Shown here one piece after another: positions 34,612-43,458 of a DNA stretch of 64,000 nucleotides; the first letter of the stretch is position 1, and every line of letters starts with the position of its first letter. The position numbers and the translations under genes are program-made. Origin of the DNA: Thermomonas carbonis (lineage in GTDB: Bacteria > Pseudomonadota > Gammaproteobacteria > Xanthomonadales > Xanthomonadaceae); assembly GCF_014396975.1 (NCBI RefSeq), contig NZ_CP060719.1, positions 2,514,001 through 2,578,000 on the forward strand, read 5' to 3'. Below the pieces are notes generated by a model. That model was not told the origin of the DNA. It was given only the letters and a program-made list of their open reading frames with translations, and searched no databases.

Positions 34612-34628
34612 GTGTCTTGAGTGCGGCC

Positions 34629-34731
34629 TAACGCCTGAGTTAAGCCGGGCCGCTTTGCGGCCTTGGGCAGGTGAAGATGTATAGCACTTGCACGAGGCCG
34701 CGAAGCGGGCTCGGCTTGAACGAATTGTTAG
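34629..34731 (-). repeat. attC 46, class III
   Basis: Attached to cassette 46. Confidence 0.95.
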
Positions 34732-35072
34732 GCACCAGCTCCGCCGAAAACCACGCCGTCTCCTTGGCCAAAACCCAGCACCATTGCCCATGTAAGTAGC
34801 ACGAGCAGGCTCACAGTGACCGTGGCGGGAAACGCTGCTGCAATGATGCATCCGATGTTGCGAACGTTGCGGGAATCTGGGTCTCGGACAAGGACTTGAA
34901 TAGCCTGCGGCAAATGGCTAACCGAGAAGGCACCGCAAACGGCTATCCCCAGAATAGCTAATAGCGTAGTCGACGATCTTGGAGCCCAAAAGACCACTGC
35001 GAGCGCAAACAAGACACTTGCTATCCCCGCAGGGAAAACCAGGCTCCTAGTAAGCGCACGATCAAAGTTCAT
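34728..35072 (-). CDS. Membrane protein, cassette 46
   Basis: 114 aa with four membrane helices; ATG 35072; stop TAA from attC 46. No family recognised. Confidence 0.65.
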   Translation of the reverse strand: MNFDRALTRSLVFPAGIASVLFALAVVFWAPRSSTTLLAILGIAVCGAFSVSHLPQAIQVLVRDPDSRNVRNIGCIIAAAFPATVTVSLLVLLTWAMVLGFGQGDGVVFGGAGA

Positions 35073-35080
35073 CTGGTGCC

Positions 35081-35181
35081 TAACGCCGGAGTTAAGCCGG
35101 ACCGCTGCGCGGAACGGCGGAGTGGTACACGTCACCATGCAGCCGAGCCGCGAAGCGGTCTCGGCTTGAACGAATTGTTAG
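35081..35181 (-). repeat. attC 47, class I
   Basis: Starts TAACGCCGGAG rather than TAACGCCTGAG. Attached to cassette 47. Confidence 0.94.
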
Positions 35182-35222
35182 GGCAGCGTGCCGCGTGTCC
35201 CTAACAAATTCACCAGGGATCG

Positions 35223-35443
35223 CTAGCTTTGGCCGAGCAATGTAGCTGACACCCTTGGATCAACGATAAACCAAACGACCAGGCCGAGCGCAAGAACAAC
35301 AAACAGCAAGCCAACGGGCCTAGCAGCGGGCCGTTTGATGAGCTGGAAAGCGTCAGCGCCAAGCCACGGCCGGCAACTGCGCGCAGGCCAGTAACGAGCA
35401 GCATGACGACGATGAAAAGATAGAGGATGAAATGGATCGTCAT
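35223..35443 (-). pseudogene. Frameshifted two-helix membrane protein, cassette 47
   Basis: The frame MTIHFILYLFIVVMLLVTGLRAVAGRG from ATG 35443 loses register at a G-run (TTGGCG, about 35360). DAFQLIKRPAARPVGLLFVVLALGLVVWFIVD continues in the next frame. One extra G would restore about 73 residues. Confidence 0.65.
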
Positions 35444-35455
35444 TTCCTGCTGCCC

Positions 35456-35558
35456 TAACGCCTGAGTTAAGCCGCACCGATTTGCGGCGTTGTGCAAGTG
35501 AAGATTAGCAAGACTTGCACGACGCCGCGAAGCGGTGTCGGCTTGGACGAATTGTTAG
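35456..35558 (-). repeat. attC 48, class IV
   Basis: Attached to cassette 48. Confidence 0.95.
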
Positions 35559-35744
35559 CCCGCTGAAGCCGGCTGTTTTTGCAGATTGGAAGCTTAAGTG
35601 GGTTCATTTGAAGCCAAGAAATCTTCCACCGCGCGGAGTTGTAGCGGGTTTGAGGTGCGACGGAGCGCGGGCGAGAGGCGATCAGGGAAGCTCTTCGGGC
35701 TTTGCCGAAAATGCTCTAACCGATGATCTATTTCTTCTGCGGGC
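35559..35744 (-). other. Gene-less cassette 48, family N6
   Basis: Hairpin GTTGTAGC-GGGTTTGA-GGTGCGAC at 35638-35661 uses two G.T pairs on the + strand; nearly identical to cassette 76. Confidence 0.75.
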
Positions 35745-35845
35745 TAACGCCTGAGTTAAGCCGGACCGCTGCGCGGAACGGCGGAGTGGTACACGTCACC
35801 ATGCAGCCGAGCCGCGAAGCGGTCTCGGCTTGAACGAATTGTTAG
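35745..35845 (-). repeat. attC 49, class I
   Basis: Attached to cassette 49. Confidence 0.95.
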
Positions 35846-35855
35846 GCACCACGCG

Positions 35856-36209
35856 CTATCCCTTGATCTCATACGAGTAGAGGCCAGTGACGATAAGTCT
35901 AAATGCTGGGTCGCCACCCGATTCCGCGACGAATGTCGGAGACCGCGCTATGAAGAGCCCCTTCTCATTTACGAAGAAAGTAGACGTGATGATGTAAAGG
36001 CCGTCATCCGTTGCATAGACCTTCTCTGGATCAAAAGTCCTGACTTCTGATGGCCACTTGTCAGGCGGCAATTCGCTTCCGGCCGGGGTGGCCTGCATGA
36101 GCTGCGGAGCGACTTTGAGCAGAGCAGCCAGTTCGTTTGCTCGATTACCGCGCAAGCAGCCTGTAAGCATCAGTAGGACTAGCATCACGGTAGCGAGAAT
36201 CTTCAACAT
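35856..36209 (-). CDS. Lipoprotein, cassette 49
   Basis: 117 aa: signal MLKILATVMLVLLMLTGC, soluble domain with FDPEKVYATDDGLYIITSTFF. Unknown role. Confidence 0.7.
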   Translation of the reverse strand: MLKILATVMLVLLMLTGCLRGNRANELAALLKVAPQLMQATPAGSELPPDKWPSEVRTFDPEKVYATDDGLYIITSTFFVNEKGLFIARSPTFVAESGGDPAFRLIVTGLYSYEIKG

Positions 36210-36216
36210 TGGTGCC

Positions 36217-36317
36217 TAACGCCTGAGTTAAGCCGGACCGCTGCGCGGAACGGCGGAGTGGTACACGTCACCATGCAGCCGAGCCGCGAAGCGGTCTCGG
36301 CTTGAACGAATTGTTAG
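36217..36317 (-). repeat. attC 50, class I
   Basis: Attached to cassette 50. Confidence 0.95.
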
Positions 36318-36331
36318 ATTGCGTCCGCGAG

Positions 36332-36748
36332 CTAGTTTCTTGGGATGCACACGAAGCTCGTTCTCTCGGAGACGTGGGAGAGGTGTTCACGCAGAATCTT
36401 ATGCTGCGGCTCATCTGAGTTCTCAACAAGCAATCCAACGAAAGCTGTGCCAAGCAGGATTCCAGACACGCGGCCATCGAACTCTACAAGTACTTGGGCT
36501 TGCGTTTGAGGCGGAAGTCTATCTTTGAATGAGAGGCTTTCGAAGTTGATGGAATACCTTCCCATCTTTGCCGGAACTCCATGAGATCTAGAGTCGAGAC
36601 CCGCCGCATGAATTCTCTCCACCCATGCTTCTAGTTCAGCAACGTAGGTGGGGTTCTCCGAAATTGATTTGTATGGCGCGCATTCGTCCTCTTTGCGAGC
36701 GCATGCGACCAGAAGCAGGAGGGCGAGTGCAGCTATTAACCGTTGCAT
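36332..36748 (-). CDS. Lipoprotein, cassette 50
   Basis: 138 aa: signal LIAALALLLLVAC, then a mixed domain (YVAELEAWVERIHAAGLDSR and VLVEFDGRVSGILLG). Unknown role. Confidence 0.7.
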   Translation of the reverse strand: MQRLIAALALLLLVACARKEDECAPYKSISENPTYVAELEAWVERIHAAGLDSRSHGVPAKMGRYSINFESLSFKDRLPPQTQAQVLVEFDGRVSGILLGTAFVGLLVENSDEPQHKILREHLSHVSERTSFVCIPRN

Positions 36749-36794
36749 CTAGCGACTGCCTTTTGGTGGTACATCGTATTGCTCCGAAGCAATC

Positions 36795-36897
36795 TAACGC
36801 CTGAGTTAAGCCGGGCCGCTTTGCGGCCTTGGGCAAGTGAAAATCAATGGTACTTGCACGAGGCCGCGAAGCGGGCTCGGCTTGAACGAATTGTTAG
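36795..36897 (-). repeat. attC 51, class III
   Basis: Attached to cassette 51. Confidence 0.95.
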
Positions 36898-37250
36898 GTC
36901 TCCCCAGCGACCATGCTGATGGCAACCTTCTTGCCAGAGCGCAACACTGTCATCTTGACGGTGTCTCCGGCTTGGACGGCACCCATGTCTTTGTCCAGCT
37001 TGCGTGCGGAAGCACCGGCCACAATCGAGCCGTTCAAAAGTTCGATTACGTCGCCTGGTAGGAGCCCCGCGCGCTTTGCAGGGGAGTTTTCTCTGACCTC
37101 GGTCACGACGACACGATCAAGCTTTGCGTCGAAGGCGCTGCGCTTGAGCGTGTAATGAACCGTGAACCCGAGATGGCCTTTACCGGCTGCGGCAGACATC
37201 GAGGTAGCGAGAAATGCCAGAAAGAGCAGGCTCTTGAGAAGATCTTTCAT
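36894..37250 (-). CDS. Secreted PDZ-domain protein, cassette 51
   Basis: 118 aa: signal peptide (LLFLAFLATSMSAAAG) and a PDZ domain with VVVTEVRENSPAKRAGLLPG and DVIELLNGSIVAG. Probably binds periplasmic protein C-termini; no protease domain. Confidence 0.8.
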   Translation of the reverse strand: MKDLLKSLLFLAFLATSMSAAAGKGHLGFTVHYTLKRSAFDAKLDRVVVTEVRENSPAKRAGLLPGDVIELLNGSIVAGASARKLDKDMGAVQAGDTVKMTVLRSGKKVAISMVAGET

Positions 37251-37258
37251 GGGAGACC

Positions 37259-37359
37259 TAACGCCTGAGTTAAGCCGGACCGCTGCGCGGAACGGCGGAG
37301 TGGTACACGTCACCATGCAGCCGAGCCGCGAAGCGGTCTCGGCTTGAACGAATTGTTAG
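37259..37359 (-). repeat. attC 52, class I
   Basis: Attached to cassette 52. Confidence 0.95.
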
Positions 37360-37706
37360 GTTGCAGCTTCCTTGAGCTTGGAAACCAGGTCCGTGGCAGA
37401 TTGCCTTGTAAGAGGCCTGGTAATCAATGGGTTGGCTAGCTCGAAAACGACAGATGCCATCAGGCTTTCTTGGTCTAGCCCAATATCCTCACGGCATTCG
37501 ATCGCATTGGCCCAGTCTTCTACGTCCGTGACCGATAGCTCACCTGCGAGGAAGCGGATGAGAACAGCGAAGGCGTGTACTGGTTCCAGCGTGATCAAGT
37601 CTTCATCTGAGTCCCAGCCAAAGGCTGCCAAATCCCTAGCTACTTCAGCAACTGGGCGCCTGAAGTGAAGGAGTTCTGCCAAGTGGGAAGCGCGAGTGTC
37701 TGTCAC
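37356..37706 (-). CDS. Hypothetical soluble protein, cassette 52
   Basis: 116 aa, acidic and helical (HAFAVLIRFLAGELSVTDVEDWANAIECRED). It resembles small immunity-like proteins but no family is certain. Stop TAA from attC 52. Confidence 0.65.
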   Translation of the reverse strand: MTDTRASHLAELLHFRRPVAEVARDLAAFGWDSDEDLITLEPVHAFAVLIRFLAGELSVTDVEDWANAIECREDIGLDQESLMASVVFELANPLITRPLTRQSATDLVSKLKEAAT

Positions 37707-37713
37707 TGCAACC

Positions 37714-37816
37714 TAACGCCTGAGTTAAGCCGGACCGATTTGCGGCCTTGGGCAAGTGAAGATCATAGCGACTTGCACGAGGCCGCGAAGCGGTCTCGGC
37801 TTGGACGAAATGTTAG
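37714..37816 (-). repeat. attC 53, class III
   Basis: Attached to cassette 53. Confidence 0.95.
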
Positions 37817-38024
37817 CGCGGTGCGTAGTCACAGAGGCTCAGGTCGCTGACCTGATTGCATCCCGGCCGTCGATGCTGGCGTTCGGTCAGGGCCAGCCGC
37901 CGCTTTTGCCGAGAACAGAAGCCTGGAGAAGTAGGGCGCTTATCACTTGCAAGCAAGTTCGACAGAGCTGCAACTACTACAGACCATTTTCCGAACAAGT
38001 CCCGTGAACTCGTTCTACCCGCGC
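37817..38024 (-). other. Gene-poor cassette 53, family N1
   Basis: N1 copy with a divergent middle. The minus-strand frame is open throughout (DLFGKWSVVVAALSNLLASDK...LALTERQHRRPG...CDYAPR). Confidence 0.7.
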
Positions 38025-38126
38025 TAACGCCTGAGTTAAGACGGACCGCTTTGCGGAACGGCGGCGTGCTACACGCTAGCACGCAAGCCGAGCCGCGAAG
38101 CGGTCTCGGCTTGAACGAATTGTTAG
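38025..38126 (-). repeat. attC 54, class II
   Basis: Attached to cassette 54. Confidence 0.95.
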
Positions 38127-38141
38127 GCGCGAACGATTTCT

Positions 38142-38441
38142 CTAAACAATCTGCCAAACAACGTAGAGCAGGCCGAGCAGGAGGGACCACCCGATTATCT
38201 TTCTGACTACTTCGCTAAATTTGAGGAAAAGGGCGCCTCCAATAAGCGCGCTGAATACTATGGCTGCCCACCGTGCCAATCTCAGTAATTTTGGCAGCTC
38301 AAGTTCTGCTGTGAGATACCACGCGAGACACCCTACAAGTCCAGCGCCAAGGAAGAACAACCCAAGGGTTTCTTCAAATGATTTCTCGCTTTGATATTCT
38401 TCCTCGGTTAGATATCGGTCGCCTTTTTTGTGCAACGCCAT
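38142..38441 (-). CDS. Membrane protein, cassette 54
   Basis: 99 aa: charged N-terminus (MALHKKGDRYLTEEEYQSEK) and three membrane helices. GGAG lies eight bases before ATG 38441, one of the few clear ribosome-binding sites in the array. Confidence 0.7.
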   Translation of the reverse strand: MALHKKGDRYLTEEEYQSEKSFEETLGLFFLGAGLVGCLAWYLTAELELPKLLRLARWAAIVFSALIGGALFLKFSEVVRKIIGWSLLLGLLYVVWQIV

Positions 38442-38460
38442 GACGTTCTCCAATAGCGCC

Positions 38461-38562
38461 TAACGCCTGAGTTAAGACGGACCGCTGCGCGGAACGGCGG
38501 CGTGCTACACGCTAGCACGCAAGCCGAGCCGCGAAGCGGTCTCGGCTTGAACGAATTGTTAG
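38461..38562 (-). repeat. attC 55, class II
   Basis: Attached to cassette 55. Confidence 0.95.
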
Positions 38563-38879
38563 ACGCGCCCGCTAGGTGTATCTGACTGAAATTCTTTGAC
38601 GCCGGCAGCTGCCAACTGCGACCTTGCTTCCGGATCCTTGGCAACAAGACGATATAACGTGTGGAAAACGTAGATTCGGCAGAGACCTGGCCAAGCGACG
38701 AGCAAATAGACAGCGCCCGCAATCAGCCAATTGACGTCGCTTATCAGCCGCCAACCACTGAAGTGCCCGATTGCGATGTAGGCAAGGACAGCCAAGAGTA
38801 CCCAGCGGAACCAACGATGGAAGCGTGTACCCCAAAGTACGTTCTTGAAATGAGTAATTTCTGACTCAGTGAGCTTCAT
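38559..38879 (-). CDS. Membrane protein, cassette 55
   Basis: 106 aa: two central helices (WVLLAVLAYIAIGHFSGW, WLIAGAVYLLVAWPGLCRIY) between polar ends. Stop in attC 55. Unknown. Confidence 0.65.
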   Translation of the reverse strand: MKLTESEITHFKNVLWGTRFHRWFRWVLLAVLAYIAIGHFSGWRLISDVNWLIAGAVYLLVAWPGLCRIYVFHTLYRLVAKDPEARSQLAAAGVKEFQSDTPSGRV

Positions 38880-38910
38880 CTTTCACCTGCGGAGATGCTT
38901 CTAGCGCGTC

Positions 38911-39014
38911 TAACGCCTGAGTTAAGACGGACCGCTTTGCGGCCTTGTGTGGGTGAAAATCTAGCAGAACTCACACGAGGCCGCGAAGCGGTCTCGGCTT
39001 GAACGAATTGTTAG
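38911..39014 (-). repeat. attC 56, class III variant
   Basis: Arm GGCCTTGTGTGGGTG. Attached to cassette 56. Confidence 0.94.
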
Positions 39015-39203
39015 CGCGCTGAAGCCGGCTGTTGTCGCAGGTTGCTATGGAAGCCTGGCGTGGCGTGGAGCAAGGAAATGCTGCACCGGGCGGAGGCATA
39101 TTGGGTTTGAAATATGCCGGAGACAGGGCGAGAGTCTGTCAGGGAAGCTCTTGATGGCTTTGCCGACAACCGCTCTTTGCAAAGATCTAGTTCTTCTGCG
39201 CGC
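39015..39203 (-). other. Gene-less cassette 56, family N6 (compensatory hairpin)
   Basis: Hairpin GGCATATT-GGGTTTGA-AATATGCC at 39095-39118: two base pairs differ from the N4 copies, with pairing preserved. Confidence 0.78.
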
Positions 39204-39304
39204 TAACGCCTGAGTTAAGCCGGACCGCTGCGCGGAACGGCGGAGTGGTACACGTCACCATGCAGCCGAGCCGCGAAGCGGTCTCGGCTTGAACGAATTG
39301 TTAG
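39204..39304 (-). repeat. attC 57, class I
   Basis: Attached to cassette 57. Confidence 0.95.
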
Positions 39305-39315
39305 GTGCCGCCCGA

Positions 39316-39714
39316 TTACGGCACATAGACTAGATCAACTTCAACGCTGAACCCGGAATCCAGTTCCCTGACTCGCGTGTGCAGTACAAGATCACTCCGA
39401 CCTTCTTGCTCTGTCCAAAGGTCTACCAGCGCTGCCCAGTGGTCGCCGTACCAGATGCAAACGGACGAATTCCAGGTTTCTTCGGGCAGTGCAACCAGGG
39501 TTGCCCCGTAGCCCTCAACGTAATCTCGTATTTGAGAGGCTCTGTCCGCCGACAGGGGCGGGACACCTTTGACCCCGGCACTCAGTCCATAGTCTCCAAC
39601 TGCGAAAGCGTTCACGATCTCGCGGAGCTGCTGTCGCCATGCGTTTGGGATGGGACGTTCCGATTCCTCGTCCTTCACCGCGAGCACTTCGTTGCTTTGG
39701 CTCTGTTCTTTCAC
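39316..39714 (-). CDS. DUF7668-like protein, cassette 57
   Basis: 132 aa from GTG 39714: LREIVNAFAVGDYGLSAGV, ALPEETWNSSVCIWYGDHW and VDLWTEQEGRSDLVLHTRV fit this cassette-associated family. Function unknown. Confidence 0.65.
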   Translation of the reverse strand: MKEQSQSNEVLAVKDEESERPIPNAWRQQLREIVNAFAVGDYGLSAGVKGVPPLSADRASQIRDYVEGYGATLVALPEETWNSSVCIWYGDHWAALVDLWTEQEGRSDLVLHTRVRELDSGFSVEVDLVYVP

Positions 39715-39740
39715 TTTGCGAAGCGCTCCATTGCGGCACC

Positions 39741-39845
39741 TAACGCCTGAGTTAAGCCGGGCAGCGCAGCGGCCGCGGCGGTGGCGTAATCATAGCTGCC
39801 GCCGTCCGAGGCCGCGAAGCGGACTCGGCTTGAACGAATTGTTAG
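39741..39845 (-). repeat. attC 58, class V variant
   Basis: Arm GGGCAGCGCAGCGGCCGCGG. Attached to cassette 58. Confidence 0.92.
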
Positions 39846-40040
39846 GCCGCTGAAGCCGAGGCTCTTGGCTGAACAGCCAGGACGCAAGATGGGCTTGAAG
39901 CGTGAACCCGCAACCGGGCGGAGGCATAACGGGTTTGAGTTATGCCGGAGCGCCGGGCAATGCTCTTTCGTTGGCAGCCAGATCATTGCCGACGAAAGAA
40001 CTCGGAAAGCTCTCTACTCTGAAGTCTGACTTCTGCGGCC
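39846..40040 (-). other. Gene-less cassette 58, divergent family N4
   Basis: Same hairpin GGCATAAC-GGGTTTGA-GTTATGCC (39923-39946) in an otherwise divergent body. Confidence 0.72.
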
Positions 40041-40141
40041 TAACGCCTGAGTTAAGCCGGACCGCTGCGCGGAACGGCGGAGTGGTACACGTCACCATGC
40101 AGCCGAGCCGCGAAGCGGTCTCGGCTTGAACGAATTGTTAG
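40041..40141 (-). repeat. attC 59, class I
   Basis: Attached to cassette 59. Confidence 0.95.
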
Positions 40142-40524
40142 GTTGCGGTCACGTGCGTGGCTCGCTGTGTGGCGAGTGCTTGACCCAACATAGCTCCTAT
40201 CAGGGTGGTGACACCGGAGCCCAGGAACGCGACCCAGTTGTGGCGAGCGATCATAGGGAGCGGGTTTGGATCAACTGGTGCTGCAATAGCGTAGAGGAAG
40301 TAGACCGTTACAGCCCAGAGGGCAAGCCAAACCCCGATTGCTGGAAGGATGATTCCTTTACGAGCGACGAATCCGCCGACGAAGGCGGACAAGAGCGCTA
40401 CCACTACAGAGCGGAGAGCTATTTGCTCCATAGACTCGGCCAAAAGCGAGCTCGCAAGATTGTTCAAGAGGATCTGCGTAATGATCAGGGCGGCTACCCC
40501 AAGCAAGAGCCTTTTTGATGACAT
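40138..40524 (-). CDS. Four-helix membrane protein, cassette 59
   Basis: 128 aa, four predicted helices; ATG 40524 with GGAGAA upstream; stop TAA from attC 59. Unknown. Confidence 0.68.
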   Translation of the reverse strand: MSSKRLLLGVAALIITQILLNNLASSLLAESMEQIALRSVVVALLSAFVGGFVARKGIILPAIGVWLALWAVTVYFLYAIAAPVDPNPLPMIARHNWVAFLGSGVTTLIGAMLGQALATQRATHVTAT

Positions 40525-40547
40525 TCGAAAGTTCTCCTTGAGCAACC

Positions 40548-40648
40548 TAACGCCTGAGTTAAGCCGGACCGCTGCGCGGAACGGCGGAGTGGTACACGTC
40601 ACCATGCAGCCGAGCCGCGAAGCGGTCTCGGCTTGAACGAATTGTTAG
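40548..40648 (-). repeat. attC 60, class I
   Basis: Attached to cassette 60. Confidence 0.95.
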
Positions 40649-40911
40649 GCACCACCGCTTTGCGGCGACAGAGCAAGAACGACCGACAAGAGAACTACTG
40701 CGACAAAACCTGCGCGATAGGGTGAGCGATCTGCAGCCGATAGATCCGAAGCAAACCCCTTGATGCCCCAGCTGACATAGGTCGCAGCGAGAAAGACACC
40801 AAACCCCCAGCGAGCTGACAGGTTAGTGAGGAGGCTCGCAATCAATAAAACTGAAGATGCCAGCATCATGCTGCGGAAGATCTTTTCTTCGGCTTGCCTG
40901 GAAATCTTCAT
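40645..40911 (-). CDS. Membrane protein, cassette 60
   Basis: 88 aa, three helices (MMLASSVLLIASLLTNL, WGFGVFLAATYVSWGIKGF, AGFVAVVLLSVVLAL). Unknown. Confidence 0.65.
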   Translation of the reverse strand: MKISRQAEEKIFRSMMLASSVLLIASLLTNLSARWGFGVFLAATYVSWGIKGFASDLSAADRSPYRAGFVAVVLLSVVLALSPQSGGA

Positions 40912-40919
40912 GTGGTGCC

Positions 40920-41020
40920 TAACGCCTGAGTTAAGCCGGACCGCTGCGCGGAACGGCGGAGTGGTACACGTCACCATGCAGCCGAGCCGCGAAGCGGTCT
41001 CGGCTTGAACGAATTGTTAG
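40920..41020 (-). repeat. attC 61, class I
   Basis: Attached to cassette 61. Confidence 0.95.
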
Positions 41021-41397
41021 GCCGCAACCCGCCATGGTGGATTCTTGCGGTTGTCGCCGGCCCAGAACAGACAGATTACGTTGCCAGATGGATCACCAAG
41101 GCGAGCCTCCCGCCAGAGCCAACGCTCATCCGTAGGGAGTTTGGTGAACTCAATCCCTGCGGCAAGAAGGTAGTCAACCCGAGCATCCAGGTCAGAACAC
41201 TCAAAGTACACAACGACTCCCGTGCTGGGGGACGGAGTATCTACCGAATGCAGCGAGAACGTGGACTCACCCTCCGGGCATTCGAAGCGAGCGTAGCGCG
41301 GGGGAGAATGAACAATCAGCGTAAAGCCCATGGCCTGATAGAACGCGACTGTGCGATCGAAGTCGGTAACCGGCAGGGTGATTTGGTTGAGATTCAC
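41017..41397 (-). CDS. VOC/glyoxalase-family protein, cassette 61
   Basis: 126 aa from GTG 41397: LNQITLPVTDFDRTVAFYQAMGF, VVVYFECSDLDARVDYLLAAG and ARLGDPSGNVICLFW form a vicinal-oxygen-chelate fold. Metal-site residues look incomplete (Gln in place of the first His), so a binding role is possible. Confidence 0.85.
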   Translation of the reverse strand: MNLNQITLPVTDFDRTVAFYQAMGFTLIVHSPPRYARFECPEGESTFSLHSVDTPSPSTGVVVYFECSDLDARVDYLLAAGIEFTKLPTDERWLWREARLGDPSGNVICLFWAGDNRKNPPWRVAA

Positions 41398-41417
41398 GAG
41401 TGTCTCTGTTTGCGGCC

Positions 41418-41518
41418 TAACGCGTGAGTTAAGCCGGACCGCTGCGCGGAACGGCGGAGTGGTACACGTCACCATGCAGCCGAGCCGCGAAGCGGTCTCG
41501 GCTTGAACGAATTGTTAG
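41418..41518 (-). repeat. attC 62, class I
   Basis: Starts TAACGCGTGAG. Attached to cassette 62. Confidence 0.94.
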
Positions 41519-41527
41519 ACATGCGCT

Positions 41528-41959
41528 CTAGATTGGGCATGTCAGCTCTTCAACATATGTGTCTATTACATCCCCGCCAGAATTGATCCAGACGTGGATT
41601 CCCTGACTGCAAGTGCCATGCATATTCAGCGTTGCCTCGTCTCCGTAGTAGAACGTGACTTGACGATATGGCACACCTAGTGACCTGACTAGCGTCTCTC
41701 CGTAGAGCATCAGTGAGGCACGAGGAGTAGCGAGTGTGGGGAACTTGGCTTTTAGCTGCCCCGTTAAGTCGCTGGTGGTCGCGCGGACAACCATTTGCAC
41801 GTCTGGCGAGAGCGACGAGTAGTTGATCTCCTCAAACGCCGGTGCAACATTCACGGGTAGTGCGATGGGCTCCGGCACTGGTTTGGGACTATTTGAGGCA
41901 CACGATGCGGAAGAGATTCCAATCGTAGCTACCAAAAGAGCCGAAATGGCTGTGCGCAT
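41528..41959 (-). CDS. Lipoprotein, cassette 62
   Basis: 143 aa: signal ISALLVATIGISSASC, Pro-rich linker, soluble domain (VTFYYGDEATLNMHGTCSQG). Unknown. Confidence 0.68.
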   Translation of the reverse strand: MRTAISALLVATIGISSASCASNSPKPVPEPIALPVNVAPAFEEINYSSLSPDVQMVVRATTSDLTGQLKAKFPTLATPRASLMLYGETLVRSLGVPYRQVTFYYGDEATLNMHGTCSQGIHVWINSGGDVIDTYVEELTCPI

Positions 41960-41962
41960 GTC

Positions 41963-42063
41963 TAACGCCTGAGTTAAGCCGGACCGCTGCGCGGAACGGC
42001 GGAGTGGTACACGTCACCATGCAGCCGAGCCGCGAAGCGGTCTCGGCTTGAACGAATTGTTAG
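41963..42063 (-). repeat. attC 63, class I
   Basis: Attached to cassette 63. Confidence 0.95.
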
Positions 42064-42085
42064 GCAGCGCCCGCTCCAGAAGTTG

Positions 42086-42406
42086 TCAATCCCGCTTGTC
42101 TTCATGCTGCTGCGCTCGCCGTTCCTGAATGAGCCTATCAAGAAATGGCTTCATAGCGATCCATGATTGAGTAGCTGCGCCGCGTTCACCGCCGCGTGGA
42201 ACAAGTGGCGATTGAGGCGAGGACTCCTCATGTATGAACCAGTAGAGCAGTAGACCCACAAAAGGAATAACAAGTAGCGCAGCCCCGACGAACTTTTCAG
42301 CGACGCTATTTGATCCTCTTAGAAGTTTGACCAACAGAACGAGGCTCGCGATGCTCGTAAGCACGAAAACCGCGATCAGGACATTCTGTTCAAGTGGAGA
42401 GAGCAT
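42086..42406 (-). CDS. Two-helix membrane protein (PLDc_N-like), cassette 63
   Basis: 106 aa: VLIAVFVLTSIASLVLLVKLL and VGAALLVIPFVGLLLYWFI; the second helix resembles PLDc_N-type membrane modules. Polar C-terminus. Confidence 0.6.
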   Translation of the reverse strand: MLSPLEQNVLIAVFVLTSIASLVLLVKLLRGSNSVAEKFVGAALLVIPFVGLLLYWFIHEESSPQSPLVPRGGERGAATQSWIAMKPFLDRLIQERRAQQHEDKRD

Positions 42407-42428
42407 GAGAGTCTCGATCTGCGCTGCC

Positions 42429-42531
42429 TAACGCCTGAGTTAAGCCGCACCGATTTGCGGCGTTGTGCGAGTGAAGATTAGCAAGACTCGCACGACGCCG
42501 CGAAGCGGTGTCGGCTTGGACGAAATGTTAG
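42429..42531 (-). repeat. attC 64, class IV
   Basis: Attached to cassette 64. Confidence 0.95.
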
Positions 42532-42740
42532 CGCGGTGCGTAGTCACAGTGGTTCAGATCGCGTCCCTGATTGCATCCTGGCCGTCGAAGCTGGCGTTCG
42601 GTCAGGGCCAGCCGCCGCTTTTCCCGAGAACCAATGCCTGGAGAAGATCGACAGTTGCTGATCGCGAGCACTTTCGGGGAGGGCGGGAGCCAGCACAAAT
42701 TTTCTAAGAGCAGGTTCCGTGAACTCGTTCTACCCCGCGC
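42532..42740 (-). other. Gene-poor cassette 64, family N1
   Basis: N1 copy nearly identical to cassette 74; the frame ends LALTERQLRRPGCNQGRD...CDYAPR. Confidence 0.72.
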
Positions 42741-42845
42741 TAACGCCTGAGCTAAGCCGGGCCGCTTTGCGGCCTTGGCGATGGTCAAATCATAGCCGGC
42801 CAGCGCCGAGGCCGCGAAGCGGGCTCGGCTTGAGCGAATTGTTAG
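42741..42845 (-). repeat. attC 65, class V
   Basis: Attached to cassette 65. Confidence 0.94.
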
Positions 42846-43075
42846 GCCGCTGTTGCCTGGTAGATGTAATAGCCGCCAATGCCAACTGCCAGCCAGAACA
42901 GTAGACCAACAATTGCGGATTCAGTTTCGCTGGGCGCAGGCTTTGGTTTGATCATGCGGATCAATGCATAGCCAGTGCTTTTGATCAGCAGCTCGAAGAA
43001 GACTTCAACCAGGATGCGACCCAGAACACGGAAGACTCCAACGATTGCGTCACCTGCGAGATCCCCGAGTGGCAT
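42842..43075 (-). CDS. Small membrane protein, cassette 65
   Basis: 77 aa: amphipathic N-terminus (GVFRVLGRILVEVFFELLIK) and a C-terminal helix (IVGLLFWLAVGIGGYYIY). Stop TAA from attC 65. Confidence 0.65.
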   Translation of the reverse strand: MPLGDLAGDAIVGVFRVLGRILVEVFFELLIKSTGYALIRMIKPKPAPSETESAIVGLLFWLAVGIGGYYIYQATAA

Positions 43076-43094
43076 GAGATTCCTGTAAGCGGCC

Positions 43095-43195
43095 TAACGC
43101 CTGAGTTAAGCCGGACCGCTGCGCGGAACGGCGGAGTGGTACACGTCACCATGCAGCCGAGCCGCGAAGCGGTCTCGGCTTGAACGAATTGTTAG
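43095..43195 (-). repeat. attC 66, class I
   Basis: Attached to the three-gene cassette 66. Confidence 0.95.
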
Positions 43196-43206
43196 GCCAC
43201 AACTCG

Positions 43207-43401
43207 TTATTTTTGCTCGACCCGTTTCACTGTGAATGTGTAGTCAACATAACTTGGGTGCTGAGATCGAAGCTTGCCTTCAGCTATTTTGGCGGCCATA
43301 AAATCTGACTCCGATTCAACCGTTGTGTTTAATGTGGTTCCGCTATTAGTTTTCTTGCTTCGAATGTCGAAGGTAACTCGATATGTGCTCATGTATTTCA
43401 T
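43207..43401 (-). CDS. Small beta-rich protein, third gene of cassette 66
   Basis: 64 aa: YRVTFDIRSKKTNSGTTLNT and HPSYVDYTFTVKRVEQK suggest a small beta-sheet protein. The codons are AT-richer than neighbours. Unknown. Confidence 0.65.
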   Translation of the reverse strand: MKYMSTYRVTFDIRSKKTNSGTTLNTTVESESDFMAAKIAEGKLRSQHPSYVDYTFTVKRVEQK

Positions 43402-43458
43402 CCAGTCGGTAAAATATTGAAGCGGGGTCTGGTCTGCTACTTGATTCTCTATTACGAA

